Positions 46,523 to 57,019 of a DNA stretch of 64,000 nt are shown one piece after another. The DNA comes from Pontederia crassipes (lineage: Eukaryota; Streptophyta; Magnoliopsida; Commelinales; Pontederiaceae). The notes beneath the pieces were generated by a model. It was not told where the DNA came from. It searched no databases and saw only the letters and a program-made list of their open reading frames with translations. Position numbers and translations under genes: made by a program. Where the stretch lies: the NCBI GenBank assembly GCA_030549335.1, contig JAUKPH010000026.1, positions 1,488,001 to 1,552,000 of the forward strand, read 5' to 3'. Positions within the stretch are counted from its first letter, which is position 1. The number at the start of each line of letters is the position of its first letter.

Positions 46523-48001
46523 TCGTGACTTGCCCTCCTCGACAAGTTGAAGCATCTCCAGAGCCTTAGGATCCTGCTTTAATCCCTCCCAGATGTGATC
46601 CTTGAAGTCCATGTGGATGGCGCTTATCGTCGCAAGCTGCGCCTTGCGACTTAGGGCATCGGCCACCACATTGGTCCGCCCCGTCTCGTATTCCAAGATG
46701 TAATCGAACTCCGCCAAGAAGTCATGCCATCGTGCCTGCTTCGGGCTCAGCTTCTTTTGATTCTGAAAGTAAGATGTTGCTACGTTGTCCGTCTTCCCAA
46801 CGAATGTGCTCCCAAGAAGATAATGCCTCCATGTGTGCAAGCAGTGCACCACCATGGTCATCTCCTTATTATGGACCGGATATCGTTGCTCGGCCTCGTT
46901 GAGCTTCTGGCTCTCGAAGGCCACTGGGTGTCCCTCCTGCATGAGGACCCTACCCAATGCGAAGTCGGAAGCATCCGTTTGCACCTCAAATGGCTTCCCA
47001 TAGTCGGGTGGACGGAAGCACGGCTCCTCCGCCACTGCGTTCTTCAGGCCTTCAAATGCCTCCGCGCATTTCTCTGACCATACCCACTTCGCGTTCTTCT
47101 TCAGGAGGTCGGTGAGGGGCGAAGTCCGTCGCGAGTATCCCTCGATGAACCTTCTGTAGTAGTTGGCGAGTCCCAAGAACGATCGCATCTCCGGAACGTT
47201 CGTTGGTGGCTCCCAGTCGAGAATAGCTTGGACCTTCCCCTTGTCCATATTGATCTTCCCGGCTTTAATATGGTGCCCAAGGAACCTCCCTTCCGATTGG
47301 GCGAACGAGCATTTCCCGAGCTCGTTCTCTCGCAGTAGCTTGAACACCTCCCCGGGATGCTCCACATGCTCTGTGAGCGTCTCCGAGCATGCCACTATGT
47401 CGCCCTAGTGCATCTCCACGCACTTGTCCAATAGTGGGTGAAAGATCTTGTTCATCCTTGACCCATCCTGCTTCCTCTGAAGTAGGACTGGCGCCCCACC
47501 GTGTGCCTTCGAGGATCCCGTGAACCCAGCTTTTAGCAACTTGCTCGGTTGTTTCTGAAGCTCATCTAGCTCCGGAGGTGCCATTCGATATGGCCCCATA
47601 GCCGGAGGCTTCGCACCTGGCACCAGGTCGATGGCGTGATCGATATCTCGGCGAGGAGGAAGTCTGCTCGGCAGCTCTGGCGGCATTACATCCTTGTACT
47701 GCTCCAGAAGCCTTTCCACTTCCTCTGGGACGCCTTGAACCTTGAGCCCGGTCTCGTTGAGCTTCAAGGCAGCCAAGTAGGTGACCTCCTTCCGACGTAT
47801 GCCCTTATCAAGTTGCATCGCCGAAAGCATCTTGGACTTCACGCTGGCCCTCGTCGTGGCAACTTCATGCGAAGCTTCCTGAGATAGCAAACGAATCCCC
47901 TCCTGGGAAAGTCTCACCTCACGGAACGCATCCATGAACTCCATGCCCAGGACGAACCGATGGTCGTCCATGTTGACGATCGTCATGGTGATCGCTCCTT
48001 C
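46523..48001 (-). pseudogene. chromovirus reverse transcriptase and RNase H, palm deleted
   Basis: Same frame as gag-protease. The linker to RT includes LPPRRDIDHAIDLVPG and the start of RT (GGAPVLLQRKQDGS, about 47455-47495). The next residues are MNKIFHPLLDKCV, which in intact elements lie roughly 85 residues later, so the fingers/palm with the first catalytic Asp is missing. The YxDD site is replaced by a TAG (47405-47407) and GD. The connection and RNase H domain remain readable ([40 protein letters not shown]). Enzyme activity from this copy is not possible. Confidence 0.85.
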
Positions 48002-48004
48002 TCA

Positions 48005-49000
48005 CTCCCCCACTTTCGCGTGGATATCCTTGGCCGTACCAAGGATTGGTTGGGAGGCCACGTTCACAGTCTTGATCAAGCATGGCTCCTTGACATACCG
48101 TATGCCAAGTCGTACCGCTTCCCTTGAATTCATGAAGTTGTGAGTGGCTCCAGTATCTACCAGAGCGGTCGAAGTGTGGCCATTCACTGTGACCTCCATG
48201 AACATCAGACCCTTCGCGGTCTTCTTCACTTCCTTCATCGGGAGCGTTGCGGCAGCAGTCGTCAGCGCCATTATAAACCCCATGTGTGCAGCGCCTTGCT
48301 CGGTGTCCACGGTAGATGCCATGGTCGAGAGCCCCTTCTTCGTGTCGCACTCCCTCGCGTAGTGCGGCCCTCCACAGAGGAAGCATCTAACCGTCTTCTT
48401 GGCATCTCCCTTCGATGTCGTCGCCTTCTTCTCTTGATTATCATTCTTCTTGCCACCTGATCGGGCTCCATCCTTTTTGGACTTGCCCTGATCCTTAGCA
48501 CTTGCGCCAGGATCCCGATTTGCTGAAAACTCCACCAAAGCTTCAGCAGCGACCAATACTCCATTCATGGTCATTATCCACTGACGTCTCAACTCCTGAG
48601 CCGCCCATGGTTTCAACCCCCGCAGGAAGAAGAACAACCATGTCGACTCCTCCATGCTCCCGGGCATCTCCAACATAAGCGGTTGGAACTTTTCGATATA
48701 TTCCTTCACGGAACCCATTTGCTTGAGAGAGGTCAGCTTGTTCATAGCCACTTCTTGTGCATTGCCGGGGTAGAATTGCTTCTTCAACTCCACCTTGAAG
48801 TCTGCCCAAGACTCTATCGAAGTCTCGTCTCCTTCCTCCATCCGACGCCACCACAAGAGTGCACCATCCACCAGGTAGCACACGGCCATGTCGATCTGGT
48901 CCTTCTCGACCACGATCTTGCTCGTCTTGAAACCCTTTTCAAGACACCAAAGAAAATCACCGATGGTCGTCACCTCCCGCACACCATCATATTCTTCGGT
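48005..49000 (-). pseudogene. chromovirus gag capsid, zinc knuckle and protease
   Basis: Capsid-like segment (FLWCLEKGF, ALLWWRRMEEG, KKQFYPGNAQEVA), a basic linker, a zinc knuckle CFLCGGPHYAREC (48347-48385) and an aspartic protease active site LVDTGATHNF (about 48135-48163). Ends at TGA 48002-48004; the codon context (VGE-stop-EGA) suggests a tryptophan TGG changed to TGA, because the same frame continues with sense downstream. Gag and pol share one frame here. Confidence 0.85.
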
Positions 49001-49410
49001 TCCGGTCCCAAGAACTTGGGCACCGGGGTCTTCGATCGCAGCCCTCCTGCATCGAAGAGAAGACCTTTGAGCAGCAACAAATCTGTCTCGAAGGCCTTCC
49101 ACCTTGCATCCATAGCCTCCTCTATGGCTGCAACGCAGCTGGACAGCTCCTGGTGTAAGGCTCCTCCTTGCTCCAATGCCAAGCTGCGTTCTCCTGCCGC
49201 GGCTTCTAAGACACGGACCGCCTCGTCCGTTTCCTGAAGACTTCGTTCCAGCGCCTCCATATTCTTCTCAATATGGTTGCCGGGATCTCTGGACTTTGCT
49301 CGAGTAATCTTCTTTTTTTCCCCACCGTCCGCACCTTCGACTCGACCTCGGGTCGTGTCCTCAGCTTCCATCGAACAGCCTTTGCTCGAAGCACCTTCTT
49401 CTCCTGACAT
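48970..49410 (-). pseudogene. chromovirus gag, N-terminal part
   Basis: Frame from the ATG at 49410, 146 codons. A low-complexity acidic start is followed by a likely coiled coil (MEALERSLQETDEAVRVLEA) and ends at VPKFLGPEPK, a PKF/PEPK phrase that in chromoviruses comes just before the capsid domain. The reading then continues in the next frame (EYDGVREV...), so a single-base frameshift lies near 49000. Family role: the structural protein of the virus-like particle. The first frame ends 18 residues after the shift in meaning. Confidence 0.8.
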
Positions 49411-49423
49411 AGTCAGAACCTAA

Positions 49424-49435
49424 GCTCTGATACCA
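49424..49435 (-). promoter_or_regulatory. primer-binding site of the chromovirus
   Basis: Minus strand TGGTATCAGAGC, complementary to initiator Met tRNA, directly after the 5' LTR. The gag ATG follows 14 nt later at 49410. Confidence 0.9.
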
Positions 49436-50293
49436 TGTTTTCACGCTCTTACGCTTCGGATACGAAACACCAGACGTGCAGCTCGACGAACCCTGCTCGG
49501 TCGCCGATCAGCCCTCGTTTGGACGTGCCTTGGACCCCGGCCGTACACGCCCCAGATGCACAACGAAACACCCGCCCAGGAAGAAGAGAGGGAGGCTAAG
49601 AGTTTAGAGGAAAACTAGAGAATATTATTGAGCAATCTCAGATTGTTCAGGATGGTCTTATAAGCCTTGATTACATGTCCTTTTATAGTGCCCAAGAGAA
49701 ACAACTCCTAGTCTAAGTTAAGGACCTAATCCTATTAGGCATGCAAGCCCTTCTCTAGAAAAACCTCCTTGGAGTAGGAGTAGAAATCCAGCATCTTGAA
49801 GTCCCTGAAGAACTTGGCCCCTTCAAAGTCCATCTTGAAGACAAACTGGCCAGGCCGCCCTCCTGGCGCCCTGCCATGTCCGGGGCGCGCCCGCCGGGAT
49901 AAGTCCTAGTCCTACTAGGACTAGGACTGTTTTCCTGTGGCCTATCCCCATCTTCAGCCCTCCTATGATTAGGACTTCATCTCCAAGTGACCCTCGATCC
50001 AAAAGGAAGCTCCGTCCGCGCCCAAGTCCTACTCTACCTAGGAGTGGCCCGGATTCCTATTCCTACTAGGAGTAGGAATCCTTCCGATCCTGTACTTCTC
50101 CACGTGCTCGTCCTCCTACTCATGATAGGAGTCCAAGTCTTCACCTCCAGAAGCTCCTCCCTCCTCGTCGGACCTTCGGAGTGTTGGACGACTCCTATTC
50201 GTACTAGGAGTAGGAATCGCCCCGGCCGTGCCCGCCTCCTCGCGCGCGTGGCCACGCCTGCTCGGGGCGTGCCCTTAATGGGCAGGAGTGACA
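49436..50293 (-). mobile_element. 5' LTR of the chromovirus
   Basis: 858 bp, on the minus strand from TGTCACTCC to AAAACA, next to the primer site. TATA box on the minus strand CTATAAAAG (49680-49688). It holds palindromic words of the TCCTACTAGGA type around 49905-49930, 50052-50085 and 50189-50217. Confidence 0.9.
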
Positions 50294-50481
50294 CATGGGC
50301 CAGTATGTTATCTTGGGATTGTATTTAGATGAAGAAGTCTTTCGCTGTTTATGATATTATTGTTAAGTTTATTATATTATGTTTCCACCGCAAAGTTTTA
50401 TGAAATTAGGTCATGAAAAAGTAACGCCGCTTAGGGTTCGACAACTAAATTGGGGCCGAATTTTGGGGGTGTTACAATTTG

Positions 50482-51564
50482 CGTTCCATCGATCTCCTGC
50501 TCTCTTGTCCTCCATGTCTAACAAATCAATGGTGCATGCACTATGAACTTTTGGGACTTTGACCACGGTATATATTCAACTTTTTGAAGAACATGACATG
50601 CTTTCCATCGATTTTGTGTTATATTATATTTTTTTTGAATTTTATCATTAAACCATGTCGACTGACCTCTTCATGTTCTCGGTCTGTCGTCAGGAGTTCT
50701 GTTTAACTTGTACAAAAGATAAGATCCAACTAGGATAAGGAAGAACGAGGACAGTTCAATCCAATTAATCACGGGATGCATTATAACTCTCGAGGACATC
50801 ATGCACAGCCCAGTCGAGTTGCATCAATCAACTCACTCGCGCAACATCCATGAAAAAAAGGTCCGCCGGATCAAGAAGGCCAACCAGGAGTGAGGAGGCA
50901 GTTCACTGCTTGTAAGGAGAACTGGCGGCTAGTCCTTGGCCTTTCCACCTTAATTGCAAGATCTTAATTAAGTGAGAAACCTTACAGATGGCTTCTTATA
51001 TGATGACAAAACATTAACAAACGGCTGAAGAATGAGGCCGACTGGGAAGCAGAAGTTTGAGCAATACATTGTGGTATGTTACACTGCGGCCGGCGAGGAA
51101 TTATGCAAGTTATATTGGAATCTGACTCAAAGTTGATGGTGGATATCATAAGCAACAAGCCCCTTGTCCTTGGCGCATTTTAAACATCATTGGCGACATT
51201 TGGATATGCATCACAAGGCTACTAAATTTCAAATGTAGACATATTTCTAGAATTACCAATGTTGAAGCAGATTTACTAGTCTCCTTTGGCAGGCGATCAG
51301 CTTCCGATCACTTTTGAGAGGATGTCCTTCCTCTGGAAATCCCTGATTTTTTGTACACGGATGATATGGCCTCTGTCAGCTAATCTTAATGCATCTTTTT
51401 CCTTAAAAAAAGAATGAGGTCAACTGATCTGCTTGGTTGATTAATTAATTGCATTTTGGAGGGACAAGGAGCAAGGACCAGGTGGCCTCAGAGGAGTTCA
51501 AATAAGGGAGAGGGTGGAGATGTATCGATGCGCACTTGGATACCAAAGAAAGCAAAGCATATGA
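50482..51564. other. possible older host sequence with a LINE relic
   Basis: Continuation of 40907-41676 beyond the solo LTR. Apart from the RNase H-like relic at 51096-51387, no supported frame. Modest GC, no array. Confidence 0.5.
51096..51387 (+). pseudogene. plant-type RNase H relic (LINE L1-like C-terminus)
   Basis: 51102-51170 reads VILESDSKLMVDIISNKP, the conserved ESDSK...V core of plant RNase H-like (RVT_3-type) domains. A one-base shift then gives WRILNIIGDIWICI and RHISRITNVEADLLVSFGR, the expected HV.RE.N..AD.LA end of that domain, with one TGA, and finally FLYTDDMASVS before a stop. Such domains end plant L1 LINEs and also occur in domesticated genes. Because it is frameshifted and alone, a dead LINE fragment is most likely. 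Confidence 0.6.
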
Positions 51565-52989
51565 TGTAACAAGTGGCAAAATCATCCAAATTGGAAACAA
51601 AGATGGAAGGAAAATCAAAACATGGGAAAGATTTAAACAAGGAAAGAAATTCGAATTCAAATCAAAATCCGAATTGAAACAAGGAATAAAAAACTTGGAA
51701 AGATCAGAAAGGAAAGAGATTTGAAATAAAAAAAAAACACGAAAATTAGGGAGAGATCTCCTCCCTCGATTAGTCCTTCGATTGCTCCTGATTCGGTTAG
51801 GCTGAGACTATAAGAGGGCACGAGGAGAAGCCCTCGTACCCCTCTTGGCTCTCCTCTGAATGGCCGCCACCGTCTCCTCGATTTCTCTTCCCTTGCTCCG
51901 GCGAAATGTGCGCACAGGCGACGAACACAAGGCGACGAGGGCGATCCATTGGACATCTGATGCTCAGCACCCTTCCTCGACGTGCTCTTGAAAGTCGGCC
52001 GCATACCCTCGCAGGCCAGGAACGACAGGAGTCCGAGAAGATGACACAAGAATCGCCAAAAAATCAAACGATCGGAAAAGAGGTACCTTAGAAGTCTAAT
52101 CTCCGTAGGCAATAAATTGTTAAACATATGATGCGTGTGATGACTCCAAATTGGTCTAGAAATCACAAGCTACAATTTTTTGTACTGAGATTATCGTGAT
52201 CCGACGGCCAGAAAGGAGGAAGAAGTTGGGCGCCGGTTCGCACCCTGTTCTAGCCGTGACATCACGGCCGTGATAGTTAGTTGGCATGGGCATGCCCGAT
52301 TTGAGCGGTGACATGGCCGAGTCATGGCACGGCCGTGCCGGATGACTGGCACGAGCATGCCCTGTTATGAGTTGTCGACCAATTCAATGGGAATGGTCGA
52401 CCGGTCATGGCACGGGCGTGCATAAAGAGGGGCACGGTTGTGATGATGACGACAGGGCCAAACAACGATGGCACGGCCGTGACATCAGGGTTTCAGGCCG
52501 AAATCCTAAGGCACGAGAGCACCGAACCAGTACAAGTTGAATCCCGACTCAGCCCGAGTCGTGCGCATGGACCCTTGACAGAAGACCCGACCCAGATTTC
52601 CCTCACCCGGTCTAGGTTTTGTTACAAAAGACGTAACTACTCTTCTGTTAGACCCAAACTTTCATAGTTAGACCCCATTCATTCCAGGCCCACTTGAGGC
52701 CATGTTCAATACTATAAAAACCTTAATGGACCCTTCCCAACCTGAAAGATGGGTCGGGACTTGGCATAAAGAACAAAGCAATAGGGCATAATTTTATTAC
52801 CTCAGAGAAAAGGGATCCGACTTTAACTTTTCTCTGATATATAATTTCTAAATTCCACAGCTGGTAAATAAAATAAGTAAACAAAAGATGAAACCACGAG
52901 ATTGCTATGTGTCGCCAAAAGTAAAAATTAAAGAGGGCTAACAGGTGGGCATTAATAGCCCCACCACGGCAACGTCATGAGGTCGGTAT

Positions 52990-53335
52990 TGATAGCTCCA
53001 CTGTGATGGTTCCAAAGAGACATATGAGGGGCAGGTAGCTGAGTTGATGAGACAGTGAACCTACAGGTCCATAAAGACCACTGCTTCTAGGATATAGGCC
53101 CTCTCCCACCTGTATTCCGAAAAGGGTTATGCAGTGACATCTCTCCTTCCCCAAAGAGGGCATCCTATTGATTATGGATTTATAGCGCCAGAGGGACAGG
53201 TTGCTTAGCTGAGGGACAATGAACCTACGGGTCTTTAATGATCACTATTACTGGAGTACAAGTCCTCTTCCACCTATACTCCGAAGAGGGTATGCATTGG
53301 CAGTACACTTCCCCCAAAGTGGACATCCTTGGCTT
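52990..53335 (+). repeat. ~178-bp imperfect tandem duplication in LTR
   Basis: Two units sharing GTGAACCTACAGGTC / ATGAACCTACGGGTC, CTCTCCCACCTGTATTCCG / CTCTTCCACCTATACTCCG and CCCCAAAGAGGGCATCC / CCCCAAAGTGGACATCC. Confidence 0.75.
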
Positions 53336-53409
53336 TACAGATGTTATAGATGCATCTTTGGCTTCCCAACCTAATAAAGTCGAGCTCGCATAGAACAACG
53401 AACTTCAAG

Positions 53410-53600
53410 AACTATATAGTTAATGTAAAAGATGTAGTACAACTTATGGTAGAGATAATAAAGTAAAGTATAGTACAGTATGATAAGCATAGTAACGCAT
53501 GGTAATGTAAAGTATAGTACAATATGGTAAAGTAAAGTATAATAAAGCATAATAAAATAAAGTATAGTAAAAGTATGACATAGCAAAGTACAGATCCTGG
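53410..53600. repeat. GTAAAGTATA low-complexity repeat
   Basis: Degenerate 5- to 10-bp units (GTAAAGTATAGTACA). The solo LTR at 33930 has a comparable run of TTTAC units at 34496-34540, in the reverse sense. Confidence 0.7.
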
Positions 53601-54309
53601 CATAGTAAGGTCAGAGTAGTGTTACAAAAGAGAACAGCGCATGAACATGGTAAAAAATAAAGTACAGACATGATGATTCATTGCATTTGTGCAAACAAAG
53701 TATTGATTATGACAAGAAAAGAAGAGATCATCTGTTCATAGTAAAGCATGTTATCTTATTGCTTATTCATTATTGACTCAAACATGTTTCGATTATCAAT
53801 TTATAGCCTATGATTCTATTGTACTAGACGTTTTCGCTTATGGGTATTCGATGCCCCTTCAATTGAAATTTTATAGGTGAAAATCTTGCTTAGAGAGGAG
53901 TGATGGAGGACGCAGAGCTTGGAGCTTCCTGCACATGACTTATTGAATTCTATAGCGTCCCATTCTTTTTAATTGCATTAGCTGAATAAATCATATCTGC
54001 ATCAGATGGATATTATGGACTTTTTCGTTGTAATTGAACATGTGGTCATTTGTCCCGATCTTTGGATATTATTATCATCTCCTACCTTCATATCGATTGC
54101 ATTAGATGTTGGTGTCTTTTGATATTCCGACGCTTCCTCCTTCCATAATAAAGTTCTTATTTATTTTATTATGATATTCGTTATCACGCATTATATTTTG
54201 TTGAATGATCAAGGTCATACTATGGTCAAGAATATAGCACGCAGTGTAGCGTCTCCGGCGTCAACCTAACTGCCTACGTGGCAGGAAGGCTAATTTTGGA
54301 GATGTTACA

Positions 54310-54698
54310 TATGGGCATCAGATGATGTACAGTGCTGGTCTCCAGAGGTACCTGCATGGCCCTGCTAACTTCATGAGCTTGATAGTATCTTTAATCTTTT
54401 GTCTCGTGGGGCCACCTGCATGCATGCCACCTAGACATATACTGATATACATGCAGCAAGAATACATCAAAAAGTTATGCAGATTTACAATGCAAGGTCG
54501 TAAATATGTGTAGCTATTCCCTTCTCTCCCCCCTCCTAAATTACGTATGTACCTCAGACGTTTAATTACGTGTATTCACATGAGTTATCTTCCGCTTAAT
54601 ACATTAAGAGAGAGAGACTCAAAATATTTCTAATCTTCACTGTGGCGTGCATTTTCCTGATCTCTTATTTCTAATTTGGCTTTAAATTTTAATAATCT
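54310..54698. other. no gene seen between two LTRs
   Basis: 389 bp without a supported feature; the 63-codon open frame at 54322-54513 has no motif. AATCT at 54694-54698 is the left target duplication of the next LTR. Confidence 0.5.
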
Positions 54699-55001
54699 TG
54701 TAACGCCCGAGCCTAATTGGAAAAAAGAAATAAAAGGAAAAAAAAGAAAGATAAAACGAAGGAAAAAGATAAAATATGAGATTAGATTTTAAGGGGAGTT
54801 GGTTTCTAATCAAAACTCAAACTTTTCCTTTATAAATATGAAGTCAAACCAAATCAAAAATCTCTTTTCCTCACGAGCCGGCCCTAGTTTTCTCCTCTAT
54901 TTCGCGCGCCCTGCTCTTGTTCTCTCGTCCCTAATCAGCCGCGTTGTGCAAGAATGAAATAACAACAACAACAATAATAACAACAACAAAGCCTTATCCC
55001 A

Positions 55002-55781
55002 CTAGGTGGGGTCAGCTACATGGATCATACGACGCCATTCCACTTTATTAGTAACCAAACCTTTCGGTATATTATTCACCAATAGATCTTGCTCTATTAG
55101 TTCGCCAAGTGTCCGTCTTGGCCTCTCTCTCCCTCTTTTAATCGGACTCCAGATTATTTGATCTACTCTTCTTACTGGCGCATCTAATGGTCTTCTCTGA
55201 ACATGATCAAACCATCTCAAACGATTCTCTATCATTTTCTCACTAATAGGAGCCATTCCGACTCGTTCACGTATATGGTCATTCCTAATCTTATCTAATC
55301 TTGTATGACCACACATCCATCTCAACATCCTCATTTCGGCTACCCCCACTTTACGTTCATGTTGTCCCTTCATAGCCCAACATTCACTACCATATAACAC
55401 TGCTGACCTTATAGCAGTACGATAGAATTTTTCTTTAACTTTATTAGGTACTTTTCTAACACAAAGAACTCCAGTGGCTTTCCTCCACTTACACAAACCA
55501 GCTTGAATTTTATAATTAACATCGTCATCAATCTCACCATCTTGTCTTACAATTGATCCTAAATATTTAAACTTTGTCACTTGAGAAATTATATCCTCCC
55601 CTAGCCTAACTTTCAAATCGTCTCTAAGTTGTTTATTTGTGAAATTGCTATGCATATATTCGGTTTTATTCCTACTTAAACGAAAATCCTTTGACTCCAA
55701 CGTATTTCTCCATATTTCTAATTTTGTATTAATCTCTTCTCTTGAATCCGCTAAAAGTACTATATCATCCGCAAATAGCAT
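55002..55781 (-). pseudogene. RTE LINE reverse transcriptase, catalytic FADD and thumb part
   Basis: From MLFADDIVLLADS (motif C, the second and third catalytic Asp) through KTEYMHS, VTKFKYLGSIV, WKRATG-like and RRMLRWMCG blocks to the C-terminus WRRMIHVADPT, which stops within the conserved 3' end. 259 codons, otherwise intact. Apart from the missing endonuclease, only one stop and one frameshift separate the pieces, so the copy is fairly young. Confidence 0.9.
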
Positions 55782-56666
55782 GCACTTAGGTACCTCCTCT
55801 GTGATACTCTAGGTTATAGCATCGATAACTAAGTTAAATAGATACGGGCTTAAAACTGATCCTTGATGTAGGCCAATTCCTATAGGAAATTCATTTGTCT
55901 CACCTCCGGGTGTCCTAACCCTAGTCAATGCCCCATCGTACATATCTTGTATTACCTTAATGTAGGCAACACTCACCCTCTTCTTTTGCAAGGCTTTCCA
56001 AAGTACATCCCTTGATACCTGATCATACGCCTTCTCTAAGTCAATAAAAGCCATATGTAAGTCTCTTCTCCTACTTCGATACTTCTCCATCATCCCCCTT
56101 AGTAAATAAATCGCGTCTGTAGTGGATCTTTCTGGCATGAACCCAAATTGTCTCTCAGAAATACTAGTCTCCATTCTCAATCTATGCTCAATCACTTTTT
56201 CCCATAATTTCATTGTGTGACTCATAAGTTTAATCCCTCTATAATTTGCACAATTCTGAATATCCCCTTTATTTTTGTAAATAGGAACTAATGTACTTAA
56301 TCTCCAATCATCAGGCATCTTTTTCGACCGTAAAATCTCATTAAATAGTTTACATAACCACAACACACATTTTTCTCCTAAACATTTCCAAACTTCAATC
56401 GGTATACCATCCGGTCCAACGGCTTTACCATTCTCCATTTTCATAAGATCTTCGCTAACCTCCGAGACTCTAATTCTACGATAAAATGACCTATTAAGCT
56501 CACATTCGCTAACTGTCAAGTCCTCCAAATCACAATGGGAACCTTCACATCCATCATTAAATAGCTTATAGAAATACTCTTCCCATCTGTTCTTAATATC
56601 TCCTTCAGTAACTAAAACCTTGCCAACTTCATTTTTTATGCATCGTTCTTGATCCAAATCTCTCAC
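55782..56666 (-). pseudogene. RTE LINE reverse transcriptase, N-terminal and palm part
   Basis: RT with motif A FIDLEKAYDQVSRDVLW (catalytic Asp), the template-binding GLHQGSVLSPYLFNLVID and the upstream FNEILRSKKMPDDWR and CANYRGIKLMSHTMK blocks. Ends at TAG 55809-55811, a single in-frame stop; the same frame continues with the FADD motif 22 residues later. Family role: target-primed reverse transcription of the element RNA. Confidence 0.9.
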
Positions 56667-57019
56667 TCCTTCTCTTTATTCCTTACAATCTTGTAAATCT
56701 TTTGTTCACCAGCCTTTGTCCCTAACTTCTTATAAAACCCCTCATATGCTTTAGCACGAGCATCACTAACTGCTTTCTTAACCTCCCTTTTTGCCAAACG
56801 ATACTTTTCCCAATTGTCAGAACTATTGTCCAAGTGTATCGTCTTGAAACAATTCTTCTTATTACGCACCTTTTCTTGGACCTCCTCATTCCACCACCAA
56901 GTCTCCTTATCTCGTGGTCCAAAACCTTTTGATTCTCCTAAAATGGCTTTAGCAACCATTTCAACCTTTTTTGCCACATTCTCCCACATGATACTAACAT
57001 CTCCTTCTAACTCCCACAC
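56663..57019 (-). pseudogene. RTE LINE, linker upstream of RT
   Basis: Open for 118 codons from the ATG at 57019; sense already runs upstream to the truncation point. Features: KETWWWNEEVQEKVRNKK and a lysine-rich helical segment (EKYRLAKREVKKAVSDARAK), typical of the region between endonuclease and RT in RTE elements. It ends NKEKE-stop; the continuation (GVRDLDQERC) is in another frame, consistent with a one-base deletion near 56670. Confidence 0.8.

Larger units (their letters stand above)
44406..50293 (-). mobile_element. Ty3/gypsy chromovirus, Galadriel-like, structurally complete but defective
   Basis: 5888 bp: two LTRs, initiator-Met primer site, gag, protease, RT, RNase H, integrase and polypurine tract in the order expected for Ty3/gypsy. 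Target duplication CATG (44402-44405 and 50294-50297), 4 bp by the clearest reading. By eye the LTRs differ at about 33 of 855 aligned positions (roughly 4 percent) plus an 11-bp indel. The Galadriel assignment is tentative and rests on the gag knuckle spacing (CX2CX3HX4C) and the post-GPY segment. All coding regions carry disabling changes. Confidence 0.9.
41677..50476 (+). mobile_element. solo gypsy-type LTR, split by a chromovirus
   Basis: TGTAATATTCTC ... GGGGGTGTTACA with perfect duplications ATTTG at 41672-41676 and 50477-50481. Without the nested element (44406-50297 including one target copy) it is 2908 bp. Plus orientation: a TATA-like AGTATAAATAATC at 41779-41791, a CT-rich leader, a GAAGAAGA-rich tract (41950-42021) and a strong splice-donor match AAAG|GTATGT at 42059/42060. 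Two minisatellites follow, at 42957-43330 and 43540-43715. Confidence 0.85.
51565..54309 (+). mobile_element. long gypsy-type LTR, probably solo
   Basis: TGTAACAAGTGG ... GGAGATGTTACA, 2745 bp. Flanks TATGA (51560-51564) and TATGG (54310-54314) match at four of five. A TATA-like ACTATAAGAGGG is at 51809-51820 and AGAG|GTACCT at 52082/52083. Palindromic GGCCGTG words are dense at 52250-52490. Alternatively the right flank TGGGCATCAGATG is a decayed primer site, which would make it a 5' LTR. The 169-codon minus frame at 51657-52166 has no recognisable domain. Confidence 0.65.

Noticed and set aside
46017..49237. Many open frames on + through the chromovirus
   Set aside because: Shadows of gag-pol, which is clearly on the minus strand by its motifs.
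51657..52166. 169-codon open frame on the minus strand
   Set aside because: Lies across U3 and the TATA region of a long LTR, has no recognisable domain and an odd composition (F/L-rich end from a poly-A/G tract read backwards).
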